Assembly (NCBI RefSeq): GCF_004402535.1
Contig: NZ_SOEY01000006.1
Location: 372,001 to 436,000 of the forward strand
Direction of reading: 5' to 3'
Length of the DNA stretch: 64,000 nt
Source of the DNA: Cryobacterium glaciale
GTDB taxonomy: Bacteria; Actinomycetota; Actinomycetes; Actinomycetales; Microbacteriaceae
Positions within the stretch are counted from its first letter, which is position 1; the number at the start of each line of letters is the position of its first letter. The notes beneath the pieces were generated by a model. The model ran no database searches. It was not told the DNA's origin and saw nothing but the letters and a program-made list of their open reading frames with translations. Position numbers and translations under genes: made by a program. Below, in pieces: positions 52,777-60,593 of this stretch.

Positions 52777-54194
52777 TCACGTCCCGTGTAGTGGTGTAGT
52801 TCTTGGTTTTTCCCGTCATCCCGTTGACGTGGGGAGCCATCGTGCGATGGTCAGTGAGAACTGTCTAGGAATCTCACGAGAGGACACAACACACGATGGC
52901 TCTTGACCAGTCTGCCCTGTTGGACCTGCTGGGCCAACTGAAACAAACCGACGTCACCGACCGGGTTCGCTCGGCCACGGAGAAGCTCTACCAGGAGCTG
53001 ATCAACGCCGAAGCATCCGCCTTCATCGGCGCCGGCCCGTTTGAACGCTCCGATGAGCGCACGGCACAACGCAACGGCTCACGCCCCCGGATCTTGACGA
53101 CCGGGGCAGGAGATCTGAACTTGACGATCCCCAAATTGCGGCGGGGATCATTCTTCCCGTCGCTGCTGGAGCGCCGCCGCCGGGTGGATCAGGCCCTGTT
53201 CGCCGTTGTGATGGAGGCGTATCTGCATGGCGTCTCCACCCGCAAAGTCGACGATCTCGTCAAAGCACTCGGCGCCGATACCGGCATCTCCAAGTCCGAG
53301 GTCTCGCGGATCTGCGCCAGCCTCGACGCCGAAGTGGGCGCGTTCCGTGACTGGGACCTGTCCGCGCTGGGATACCCGTATGTGTTCCTCGACGCGACCT
53401 ACTGCAAAGCACGCGTCAACCACCGCGTCGTGTCTCAGGCGATCGTGGTCGCGTTCGGGGTCGCCGCCGACGGTCGCCGGGAAGTTCTGGGCTTTGACGT
53501 GGGAGACAGCGAGAACGAAGGCTTCTGGACGGCGTTCCTGCGGTCGTTGAAAAGCCGCGGCCTCGACGGGGTGAAGCTCGTCATTTCCCACGCGCATACC
53601 GGGCTGAAGAAAGCGATCAGCGTCGTGTTCCAAGGCGCCGTGTGGCAGCGCTGCCGGGTGCACTTCATGCGCAACGTCCTCTCCGTGATCTTACGGGCTG
53701 GCCAGCAGATGGGGGCGTCCATCATCCGCACCGCGTTCGCCCAACCCGATGCGAAGCACGTCAACGCACAGTTCGACGAAGTCGTTCGCATGCTCACCAC
53801 CTCGCACCCGCAGGTCGCGGTCATGCTCGACGGCGCCCGCGACGACGTGCTCGCTTTCTGCAGCTTCCCGCTCCGGCACTAGCGTCAGATCTCGTCCACG
53901 AACCCGATGGAACGCGTCAACAAGGAAATCAAACGCCGCACCGACGTTGTCGGCGTCTTCCCCAACCCGGCAGCGCTGCTGCGCCTGGCCGGCGCCGTCC
54001 TGGTCGAGCAACACGACGCATGGGAAGCCGGCGACCGCCGCTACCTCTCCGAAACGTCCATGCGTGACCTCGACACCCTCACCACGCCCACGCCCCAGAT
54101 CGAGGAGGTAGTTCCCATACCCGAACTCGCCACGGCATAATCAAACAACTGACCCGCACGATGTCGACAAACTCCCCCACGACGCGGGACGTGA
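52777..54194 (+). mobile_element. IS256-family insertion sequence
   Basis: The ends are imperfect inverted repeats: TCACGTCCCGTGTAGTGGTG at the left and, reading inward from the right, TCACGTCCCGCGTCGTGGGG. The transposase occupies most of the 1418 bp. The bases flanking the two ends (CAGCAGCGC and CCTCAGGCA) are not a target duplication, so one flank was probably exchanged by later recombination. Confidence 0.85.
52896..54140 (+). pseudogene. IS256-family transposase with amber codon
   Basis: The first 328 codons (VTDRVRSATEKLYQELINAE, QRNGSRPRILTTGAGDLNL, FLDATYCKARVN) end at TAG 53880-53882. The same frame then continues RQISSTNPMERVNKEIKRR to 54140, so the stop replaces a Trp codon expected in FPLRHW. 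In addition the second catalytic Asp of the DDE triad is His (ISHAHTGLKKA instead of ISDAH). The first Asp (LDATY) and Glu (MERVNKE) are kept. The element should be unable to move by itself. Confidence 0.92.
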
Positions 54195-54360
54195 CCTCAG
54201 GCAGTGCTCGATGGCCTAAACGAAAGTGCTTGATTGTCCCGTATTTTGGGCTGATCAAGTGTCGTGCAGACCCTCACATTCACATTTGTGCCCTGCGTGA
54301 TTGACCCGCAAACTGCTCTGCGCCGTGGATCGGTCGTGCGCTCAGCGTTGATTCCATTCA

Positions 54361-54383
54361 GCCTCTGCGCGGACGCATGAGGC
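54361..54383 (-). terminator. Possible terminator after the two-gene membrane module
   Basis: GCCTC-TGCG / CGCA-T-GAGGC stem with CGGA loop lies 11 bp beyond the stop of the 216-residue gene. No T-run. The rest of 54195-54393 shows no gene. Confidence 0.4.
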
Positions 54384-54393
54384 GGTTGTCCGT

Positions 54394-55044
54394 TCAGCCG
54401 ACGCAGCGAACGTCGGTGATCTGGTACGTGTCACCGTCCGACGACGCGCTGAGCTCCATCTGTGCTTGACCACCGGCCGGGAGGCCCGCTGAAACCCCTG
54501 AAACGCCTTCGTAGGAGACGTCGCCCCGGAGCATTGACACTGCGACGAACACCCCTGCCATGCAGGGCTGGTCGGTGAGGATGCTGAAGATCGCGCACAT
54601 TGGAGCGTCGGTGCAGTAGTACTCACCTTGGACAGGTGCGTAGTAGATGCCGTCGGCGATCGTGACGCTCCACCCCACGTCGGTGTACGACTTATCTCGG
54701 GCTGCCTTCTCCGCCTCCTTGCGGGCGGCGGCAGCCGCGGCGGCAGCCGTGGCTGCCGCCGCATCTGCCTTCCGCTTCTTCTCGATTGCGGCTGTTCTCT
54801 TTTCCTCTGAGACTCTCGCGTCCATCGCCTCGACTGCAACGGAGTGTTGATGTTCGGCGAGGCTCAGCTGGTTGACTGACCAGAAGTAGAACAGCCCGGC
54901 GGCGCCAGCGAACAGCGTGGACGACAGCAGCAACGCCAGGAGCAAGCCCCCGCCGATCGTCTTCGGTTTCCGGCGGCGTGGCGCGGGTTCGCCCACGACA
55001 CGGTCTTCCGACGCGGGTTCGTGGCTAGGGAGGGAGTCGGACAT
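54394..55044 (-). CDS. Membrane-anchored protein with coiled coil and Cys-rich exterior domain
   Basis: A 216-residue protein. Residues 1-29 are polar (SEDRVVGEPAPRRRKPK), a TM helix lies at 30-53 (GGGLLLALLLSSTLFAGAAG), an Ala/Lys/Glu-rich coiled coil at 60-115 (EEKRTAAIEKKRKADAAAAT), and a C-terminal domain with four Cys residues (EYYCTDAPMCAIF, DQPCMAGVF, TDVRCVG) that could form two disulfides outside the cell. The domain looks like a beta-sandwich of the FxLYD kind. Its start overlaps the 120-residue gene by one base (TGATG). Function unknown; it sits on an IS-bracketed island. Confidence 0.75.
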   Translation of the reverse strand: MSDSLPSHEPASEDRVVGEPAPRRRKPKTIGGGLLLALLLSSTLFAGAAGLFYFWSVNQLSLAEHQHSVAVEAMDARVSEEKRTAAIEKKRKADAAAATAAAAAAAARKEAEKAARDKSYTDVGWSVTIADGIYYAPVQGEYYCTDAPMCAIFSILTDQPCMAGVFVAVSMLRGDVSYEGVSGVSAGLPAGGQAQMELSASSDGDTYQITDVRCVG

Positions 55045-55406
55045 CAGAGAACAGCCTCTATATTCGACGTACTCTCGTTCAAGTTCGCGGCGGCGCTCAG
55101 GTTGTTGATACCGATGATGGTTGCGACCGCTCCGATAGTGACAACGGCTCCGGTCACTGAGATCCACAGCCAAAGTCGGTAAAGGCGCCGCCCAGGCGCC
55201 GGGCCGACCGCGTTCACCTGAACGCCGTACGCCTCTTGGTCGAGTCGGTAGTTCTCCTCCGGCGTCCCTGGCCATCCTTCGCGGACCGGGCGGACCTTGA
55301 AGGCTCGGACGTAGTCGACCTCGTAGTCCGTGAGGTGCCACGGCCAGCCGTCTGGGGGAATGGGGTTCACCCCACGCGTGATGGGCCGATGCTCGTTCTC
55401 AACCAT
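55044..55406 (-). CDS. Small membrane protein coupled to the preceding gene
   Basis: A 120-residue protein with a soluble N-terminal two-thirds (NPIPPDGWPWHLTDYEVDYV, GTPEENYRLDQEAYGVQV) and one TM helix near residues 83-103 (WISVTGAVVTIGAVATIIG), ending in a polar tail. AGGGGATGC precedes ATG 55406. TGATG overlap with the 216-residue gene shows translational coupling, so the two products probably act together in the membrane. No family recognised. Confidence 0.72.
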   Translation of the reverse strand: MVENEHRPITRGVNPIPPDGWPWHLTDYEVDYVRAFKVRPVREGWPGTPEENYRLDQEAYGVQVNAVGPAPGRRLYRLWLWISVTGAVVTIGAVATIIGINNLSAAANLNESTSNIEAVL

Positions 55407-55602
55407 TGAGCATCCCCTGTTCGTCGGGCCCGAATGAACACCTTAAGTTCTACCACCTGTGGCACCCGCCGGCACTCCCTGATTCTGGGGCACGTCGGGC
55501 TTTCGAACCGCTGGGGACCCAACGAACACGGGACCAAGGATGGGTGGCTCGAGGTCTCCAGCGGTCCAGCAAGTCTGTCGGATTGCTCGTGGGGCCGCGC
55601 GG

Positions 55603-55855
55603 TCAGGCCACGAAGTTCACTGTCCCCTGCACTTGCCCGAGACCCTCAGGCTGAGCTGAGGCCCATCGCCTGGCCTCAAGCTCCGCGTGGAAGTCGCTGT
55701 TGCGCGGGAATCACGCCTCATCGTCCAGGATCTCAAGGGCATGGTGTCGTCCATGGCAGACTTCGCCGTCCATCCGGGCGGTGTAGATGTTGAAGGTGTT
55801 CCATTCGCCGACGCGTACACGAACGCCGTCGCGCCTTCCAATGTGACGACGGCGC
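55603..55855 (-). pseudogene. Decayed small gene with internal TGA
   Basis: The minus frame reads EWNTFNIYTARMDGEVCHG, RHHALEILDDEA, then TGA at 55711-55713, then FPRNSDFHAELEARRWASAQ and PEGLGQVQGTVNFVA to a stop. Third positions are almost all G or C across both pieces, which suggests a once-coding frame with one nonsense mutation. No family is recognised. The remainder of 55407-56409 has no convincing gene. Confidence 0.4.
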
Positions 55856-56409
55856 GTCTGCAGATTCAGTCGTTGAAGCTGCAATGTCGTGCGGGAAATC
55901 GTCGAGGCTCACGGACGCTCGGGACTACTTTTCCTCTCGGAAACGGCGGGCGACAACGGTGTCGAGTTCGTTCTGTGGTTCGAACCGAGACTGGAGCTGC
56001 TTAGGCGGAGGCTGGAAGAGTCCGGGCCGATCCGAGCAGAACAACCTCGCGTTGATGGCGGCGGGCTCGTCGACGCCGAGAGTGGCCACGAAACCCGCGC
56101 CACAAGTCGCACTCGCGCGACCACCGATCGAAGAGTGGCGCCGGGGACGAGGCTGTTGCGGGTGCTCATCGGATTCCTCCTCGTGTTTCGCGGCTCGTGC
56201 ACCCTAGAGTTGTGGCCTGTTTCTTCTCCGACACCACCAAGTGCGGATTCCGCCCCCGATACCGCTGACCTCTTGCGGATCGCCCCCTAAAACACGGGGG
56301 TTCGCGAACCGCCATCTAGGCAGCCGCCGTCTTCGGCCTCTTATTCGGGATACCGGACGGGAACAACTTGGACTATCTTGAATCCAGCCTGTGACGACGG
56401 GAGACTCGA

Positions 56410-57126
56410 ATGATCCGCAGACTCGCAACTTCAGCGGCAGCTGCGGCAGTGGTGTTGATGCTGGCCGGATGCTCGGCTGTCCTCGGCGGGCTCTACCAAG
56501 GGGACAGAACTGGCACGGTAACCGACAATATCGATACCGGAACAGACTCTGCCGTCCCCGCTGAGGAGATCGACGACGAGATCACCGACGCGATCGACGT
56601 CGTCGACCAGTTCTGGTCGGCGCATTTCTCCGAGTTCTACGGCGGCGACGAATACACTCCGCCGACGGGCTTTATTCCCTACGTCGCCTCAGGCCTGCCG
56701 TACTGCGCCGGTGAGGAAGTCGTTCCCGACAACGCGGCCTACTGCTACCCGGACAACACCCTGCTCTGGGACCAGGCGCTGATGGACTATCTCTACGTCA
56801 ACGGAGGTGACGCCGTCATTTACCTAGTGGTCGCCCACGAATGGGGTCACGCCATCCAATCGCAGATCACCGACGATTACCTCTGGAACGCACAGGAGCT
56901 CCAAGCGGACTGCTTCGCCGCCGCTGCTCTTTACGGGGCCGCCGAGGATCGGATCTTTACTTGGGAGGAGGGCGATACTGCCGAGATCACAAATGCCCTC
57001 ACCGTCCTCGCCGACGAAACCCCCTGGACCAACATCGACGATCACGGTGACCCTCTCGACCGGATCGACGCGTTCAATGATGGCCGGATCGGCGGGGTGG
57101 AAGGTTGCTACCCCGTCGTCGAGTGA
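56410..57126 (+). CDS. Neutral zinc metallopeptidase lipoprotein (YpfJ-like)
   Basis: A 238-residue secreted protein with lipobox LAGC (Cys20). The zinc site HEWGH lies near residue 143 with the downstream ELQADCFA Glu ligand about 20 residues later, the pattern of the putative neutral zinc metallopeptidase family (YpfJ, Pfam Zn_peptidase). Further family features are PYCAGEEVVPDNAAYCYPD and TLLWD. It probably cleaves proteins in the cell envelope. It sits on the IS-bracketed island and is transcribed alone. Confidence 0.88.
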   Translation: MIRRLATSAAAAAVVLMLAGCSAVLGGLYQGDRTGTVTDNIDTGTDSAVPAEEIDDEITDAIDVVDQFWSAHFSEFYGGDEYTPPTGFIPYVASGLPYCAGEEVVPDNAAYCYPDNTLLWDQALMDYLYVNGGDAVIYLVVAHEWGHAIQSQITDDYLWNAQELQADCFAAAALYGAAEDRIFTWEEGDTAEITNALTVLADETPWTNIDDHGDPLDRIDAFNDGRIGGVEGCYPVVE

Positions 57127-57302
57127 CCGCAGGTCATCAGTCGAGCATCTCCATCCTTGCGTCGAGACCGTGGGCCTGCAGGCCCTCCGCAACGCTGGCG
57201 GCAAAGACCACGGTGCCGATCTCTGACTTCTCGCTTCCTCCGGTACAGACGGGCGGGCTGGTCTACTCGCTAAGATGTGCGCGAACAGGAAGGCGACTCA
57301 TC

Positions 57303-57845
57303 ATGGCGGTTGCAGGCTGGTACCGGGATCCGAAACTCCCCGGTGATATCCGCTGGTGGGACGGCTTTCAGTGGACGGCGGATACCAAGCCCCGCGCACA
57401 GGTCCCACCGGGTGCGCCGCCCGGCCCGCCGCAGCCGGTGTATCTCGCCCAGCCGCAACAGGTACCACCGAGCCCTTACGCCACGCCTCTTTACATGCAA
57501 CCGCAGGGGCCCGTGCAGCATTGGGCCCCGCCGTACCAGCACGCCGATCCTGTCGTCGCAGCCATTGCTTTTAAGCCGCCGGCCGGGCTGGCGTTGACGT
57601 CTGCCATCCTCGGCGGCATCGCCATCCTGTTTGGATGGTTCATTCCGGCTGCCGGGCTGCTGTGCGGGCCGGCGGGGCTTGTGTTCGGGATCGTCGCGTT
57701 GGTGAAGTCCAGCGGCGCACGAGCGGGCACCGTCTCGTCGGCCACGTCCCGTCCGTTGGCGATCACCGGTACCGTGGTGTCCGGGGCTGCATTGCTGTTC
57801 GCGATCGGCGCAGCGGTCGTCTGGGCGGGTATCAATTCACTGTGA
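57303..57845 (+). CDS. DUF2510 domain membrane protein
   Basis: A 180-residue protein. The N-terminal DUF2510 motif (AGWYRDPKLPGDIRWWDGFQ, then WTADT) is a short tryptophan-rich domain common in actinobacterial membrane proteins. A Pro/Gln-rich linker of 45 residues is followed by two TM regions (ILGGIAILFGWFIPAAGLL and GTVVSGAALLFAIGAAVVW), like DUF4190 proteins. ATG 57303 is supported by GGAAGG upstream. Role unknown. Confidence 0.85.
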   Translation: MAVAGWYRDPKLPGDIRWWDGFQWTADTKPRAQVPPGAPPGPPQPVYLAQPQQVPPSPYATPLYMQPQGPVQHWAPPYQHADPVVAAIAFKPPAGLALTSAILGGIAILFGWFIPAAGLLCGPAGLVFGIVALVKSSGARAGTVSSATSRPLAITGTVVSGAALLFAIGAAVVWAGINSL

Positions 57846-58072
57846 TCCTCAAGGGGGCCAGGGTTCCGCACGTGTGGGTGCAGAAGGCGACCCCAGTGCT
57901 GCAGCTTCCTTTGAACCCCTTGTAGAGGGGCAGTCGCGCATGGTGTAACTCGGCATACGCGGAGCCTATCGCGCGGGACGGTGAGAACCATGGCCGAGTT
58001 CGGGAGGGCAACTGGCGGGTTTCGACGACACCGTCATCACGGCTGCAATCAGCCGACAGCCTCGCGTTCGCC

Positions 58073-58432
58073 CTAGGAGCGTTCTGCCACTGTGAGGCTG
58101 TCCGCGATCCGGCCGTTTCTCGCCTGGACGAACCCGACGGACTGCGACCGATAATGCTCGTAGGCTGCGAGATTTCCTGGCAGAGCGAGTGTGGTGAAGT
58201 TGTCGAACGGGGTGAAGAACTCGACGGCCGCGTAAACGACGCTGACTAGGTCCTGCAGAAAGAAGAGGTCCACGTACCCCCGGAAGTCCTCGAACAGGCG
58301 AAAGAAGTCCGCGTACCGCAGAAGTGTTTCCTCGAGCGAGCTCTGCTCGCCTTCGTAGTGGCGGCGGATGCATTCGAGTGTCAGGTCGAATCGATCGCGA
58401 TTCCGCGGATGCATGCCGCGCGCACTATTGAT
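58073..58432 (-). pseudogene. DUF6994-type protein, N-terminally truncated
   Basis: The frame reads INSARGMHPRNRDRFDLTLE, then CIRRHYEGEQSSLEETLL, RYADFFRLFEDFRGYVDLFF, LQDLVSVVYAAVEFFTPFDN and ends in AERS. This resembles the C-terminal half of the DUF6994 family, normally about 230 residues. It begins 4 bp inside the boundary with an IS256-family end at 58437-58499, so the N-terminal half was lost with that element. Confidence 0.6.
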
Positions 58433-58436
58433 CGTC

Positions 58437-58499
58437 GGCTCCCCACGTCAACAAGACGACGAGGAAAAACCAAAAACTACACCACTACACGGGACGTGA
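58437..58499 (-). mobile_element. Solo left end of the IS256-family element
   Basis: Read on the minus strand, these 63 bp match the left end of the IS at 52777 almost base for base (TCACGTCCCGTGTAGTGGTG, then GTTGACGTGGGGAGCC at the inner side), with one indel and a diverged stretch of about 10 bp. Orientation is opposite to the intact copy, so both left ends face outward around the 54.2-58.4 kb cargo. Confidence 0.85.
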
Positions 58500-58500
58500 C

Positions 58501-58620
58501 CCACCGCAGTCGGCCGACCCCGGTCGGGTCGAGACTGCGAGTGACCAGATACAAGCATTTCAGAGCTGCTTGCTCGGTGGGGAAATGTCCTCGAGCTCGC
58601 ACCGCCCGTCGGTTCCGGCG
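58501..58620 (-). pseudogene. IS256-type transposase, C-terminal fragment of a second element
   Basis: RRAVRARGHFPTEQAALKCL, then YLVTRSLDPTGVGRLRW is the end of a mutator-type transposase (typical form RGHFPSEQAALK ... LDPTG). It stops exactly where the solo IS end begins at 58499, so one IS inserted into another. Confidence 0.7.
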
Positions 58621-58918
58621 CAAGAGCTTTCGAGGGTGATGGATTGGATCCGAGCCTGAAACGAAAGGAGAGGTACGCCTACTGCCTGTTGCTCTGCCGA
58701 AATACACGACCCCCATTTCCTCGTTATCTCCATCGTTGCGACGTCTGCGCATCACGGGAATCGAGTTCAATGACGCCGGTGTCCGATATATCGACCACCA
58801 AACGGCAAAATTGAGGTCAACATTTAGGCGTGTCTGACCGTATTACAGCGCGTGCGCTAGCATGAATGAGTGTCCGGCACTTCGCCAACATGCACTCGTC
58901 GACGTTGAAGGTCACAAT
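58621..58918. other. Region upstream of the GntR gene
   Basis: This roughly 300-bp gap has no convincing coding frame. It contains the candidate operator at 58840-58848 and should hold the promoter of the GntR gene. I see nothing else. Confidence 0.5.
58840..58848. promoter_or_regulatory. CGTATTACA, candidate GntR operator near its own gene
   Basis: CGTATTACA is an 8/9 match to the palindrome CGTA-A/T-TACG. The ten bases ACCGTATTAC are the exact reverse complement of GTAATACGGT at 63426-63435, upstream of the aldehyde dehydrogenase operon. The site is 70 bp before the regulator start, consistent with autoregulation. Confidence 0.45.
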
Positions 58919-59623
58919 ATGTCTGACCCACGAATCATCGCACAGCGCGCTGCCCCGCTTCGCCAGCAAGTAGTCGAGATCCTGCGTCAAGACATACTCG
59001 ACAACATCATGCATCCTGGCGAACGCCTTCTCGAAAGCACCCTCTGCGAGCGTTACGGGGTTTCCCGAACGGTCATCCGCGAAGCGTTGAGGCAACTCGA
59101 GTCAGAGAGCCTCATCACGATGCTGCCCAACCGCGGACCGATTGTGACGATTCTGTCTGCTCGTGACATTGAATCTCTGTATGAGGTACGCGCCAGTCTT
59201 GAGGGATTAGCGGGAGAACTCTTCGCTCGCAACGCGACCGCCGATCACGTCGGGGAGCTCATTGAGCATCTTGCACTCATGGAGACGACGTACTTGGCCG
59301 GCGACTTGCATACCCGGGGTGAATCGAAGGACAAATTTTACCGAATCCTGCTCCGTGGTGGAGGGAATGAAGTACTTTCCGCGTCCTTGAAGGGCATCCA
59401 CACTCGCATCGGCATCTTTCGGCACTACGCATTTCTGGACAAGGAACGGGTCAACGTCTCGATGAAGGAACTGCGCGGAATCGTTCAGTCCGCCGCTGTG
59501 GACCGGGATCCGGACGGCGCCCGCCAACGCTGCGAAGAACACATCCGGTTGGCGGGCGCCCTTGCGGTGCTCGAATATCGGGCGCGGATCGACCTCTCCT
59601 TGGGAACGGCGCTCCTCTCATAG
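58919..59623 (+). CDS. GntR/FadR-subfamily transcriptional regulator
   Basis: A 234-residue regulator: winged helix (VVEILRQDILDNIMHPGERL, LESTLCERYGVSRTVIREAL, RQLESESLITMLPNRGPIV) and FCD effector domain (RDIESLYEVRASLEGLAGEL, with metal-binding His residues in the following helices, e.g. EEHIRLAG). ATG 58919 (MSDPRII) is chosen because GAAGG lies 7 nt upstream. It converges tail to tail with the CRYL1-like dehydrogenase, overlapping by six bases, and is the probable local repressor of that operon. Confidence 0.9.
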   Translation: MSDPRIIAQRAAPLRQQVVEILRQDILDNIMHPGERLLESTLCERYGVSRTVIREALRQLESESLITMLPNRGPIVTILSARDIESLYEVRASLEGLAGELFARNATADHVGELIEHLALMETTYLAGDLHTRGESKDKFYRILLRGGGNEVLSASLKGIHTRIGIFRHYAFLDKERVNVSMKELRGIVQSAAVDRDPDGARQRCEEHIRLAGALAVLEYRARIDLSLGTALLS

Positions 59624-60589
59624 GCGGAATGGGACCCTGGGCGTAGTTCGCCTGGTAGCCGGTAGGTCCTCAAAGTGGGTTTTGAGCTTCATAAGGGCTT
59701 CGTCACGCCATCGGACACGACTCTCCCACTGGTCCAGCGGAAGTATCGAGCGGCGCTGTTCCGTGACAGCCTGAATCAAGTCTGGTGTCCACGGATCGGC
59801 CTGGCCCCGCGACGAGCCCATGCGTTCGTAGGCCGGGCCCATCTTCGCTGCATGCGATTCGATTCCGCCCCTGGTGTTGAGGTCCACCGTTTCAAACGGA
59901 CCGATCACGCTCCATCGGCGGCCGAGGCCGCTGCGCATGACCTCGTCAATGTCTTCGACCGAGGCCACGCCGTCCCGAACGAGGCAATAGGCCTCGCGAA
60001 GCACGGCACCCTGCAACCGATTGAAGAGAAACCCCTCAACTTCCTTCCGCACAAGAACGGGCCTGAGCCCGGCAGCACGATAGATCTCCGTCGCCCGCTC
60101 GACGGTCTCCCTGGCGGTGTAGTCCGAGGGAACAAGCTCCATCACCGGGATCAGATACGGCGGATTTCCCGGATGGGCGATGAGCACTCGCTCACGCGCG
60201 GGAGTAGCCGACGCGAATTCGCTGGATACGATCGCGGAACTCGAGCTCGCCAGCACGGCGTACGTCTCGCTGTATGCCCCGAGTTGCTGGAAAACTTCGC
60301 GCTTGATGTCGAGGCGCTCAGGTACACATTCCTGAACGAGTTCTGCCCCACGCAGCGCATCGAATAAGATCTCGTGAAAACTCACCCGCCGCGAAATGTC
60401 ATTGACCGGTTCAGAGATCAGCCCGTGTTCATTGAGTAGGGCAAGACGGTCACAAAGATCATTACGAGCGCGGTCAAACGCCTCGGGAAGCACGTCCCAG
60501 ACCCGAACAAAAAAGCCGGCCGACGCGAACAACACGGCGAAAGCCACACCGATCGAGCCGGCGCCGGCAATGGCGACTGTCCGATTCAT
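59618..60589 (-). CDS. 3-hydroxyacyl-CoA dehydrogenase family protein, CRYL1/gulonate dehydrogenase-like
   Basis: A 323-residue NAD-dependent dehydrogenase. The Rossmann motif VAIAGAGSIGVAFAVLFASA, ASSSSAIVSSEF, the catalytic IAHPGNPPYLIPVMELVP (His and Glu) and GFLFNRLQGAV (Asn) are all present. The HPGNPP motif and the length are those of lambda-crystallin/L-gulonate 3-dehydrogenase and carnitine dehydrogenase rather than of CoA-dependent FadB. GGAGG lies upstream of ATG 60589. It is the third gene of the operon, four bases after the alcohol dehydrogenase. It should oxidise a free hydroxy acid. Confidence 0.88.
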   Translation of the reverse strand: MNRTVAIAGAGSIGVAFAVLFASAGFFVRVWDVLPEAFDRARNDLCDRLALLNEHGLISEPVNDISRRVSFHEILFDALRGAELVQECVPERLDIKREVFQQLGAYSETYAVLASSSSAIVSSEFASATPARERVLIAHPGNPPYLIPVMELVPSDYTARETVERATEIYRAAGLRPVLVRKEVEGFLFNRLQGAVLREAYCLVRDGVASVEDIDEVMRSGLGRRWSVIGPFETVDLNTRGGIESHAAKMGPAYERMGSSRGQADPWTPDLIQAVTEQRRSILPLDQWESRVRWRDEALMKLKTHFEDLPATRRTTPRVPFRL

Positions 60590-60593
60590 CGCG

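Noticed and set aside
55687..56290. Plus-strand frames of 105 and 133 residues
   Set aside because: They overlap a minus-strand frame with much better third-position GC and show no domain.
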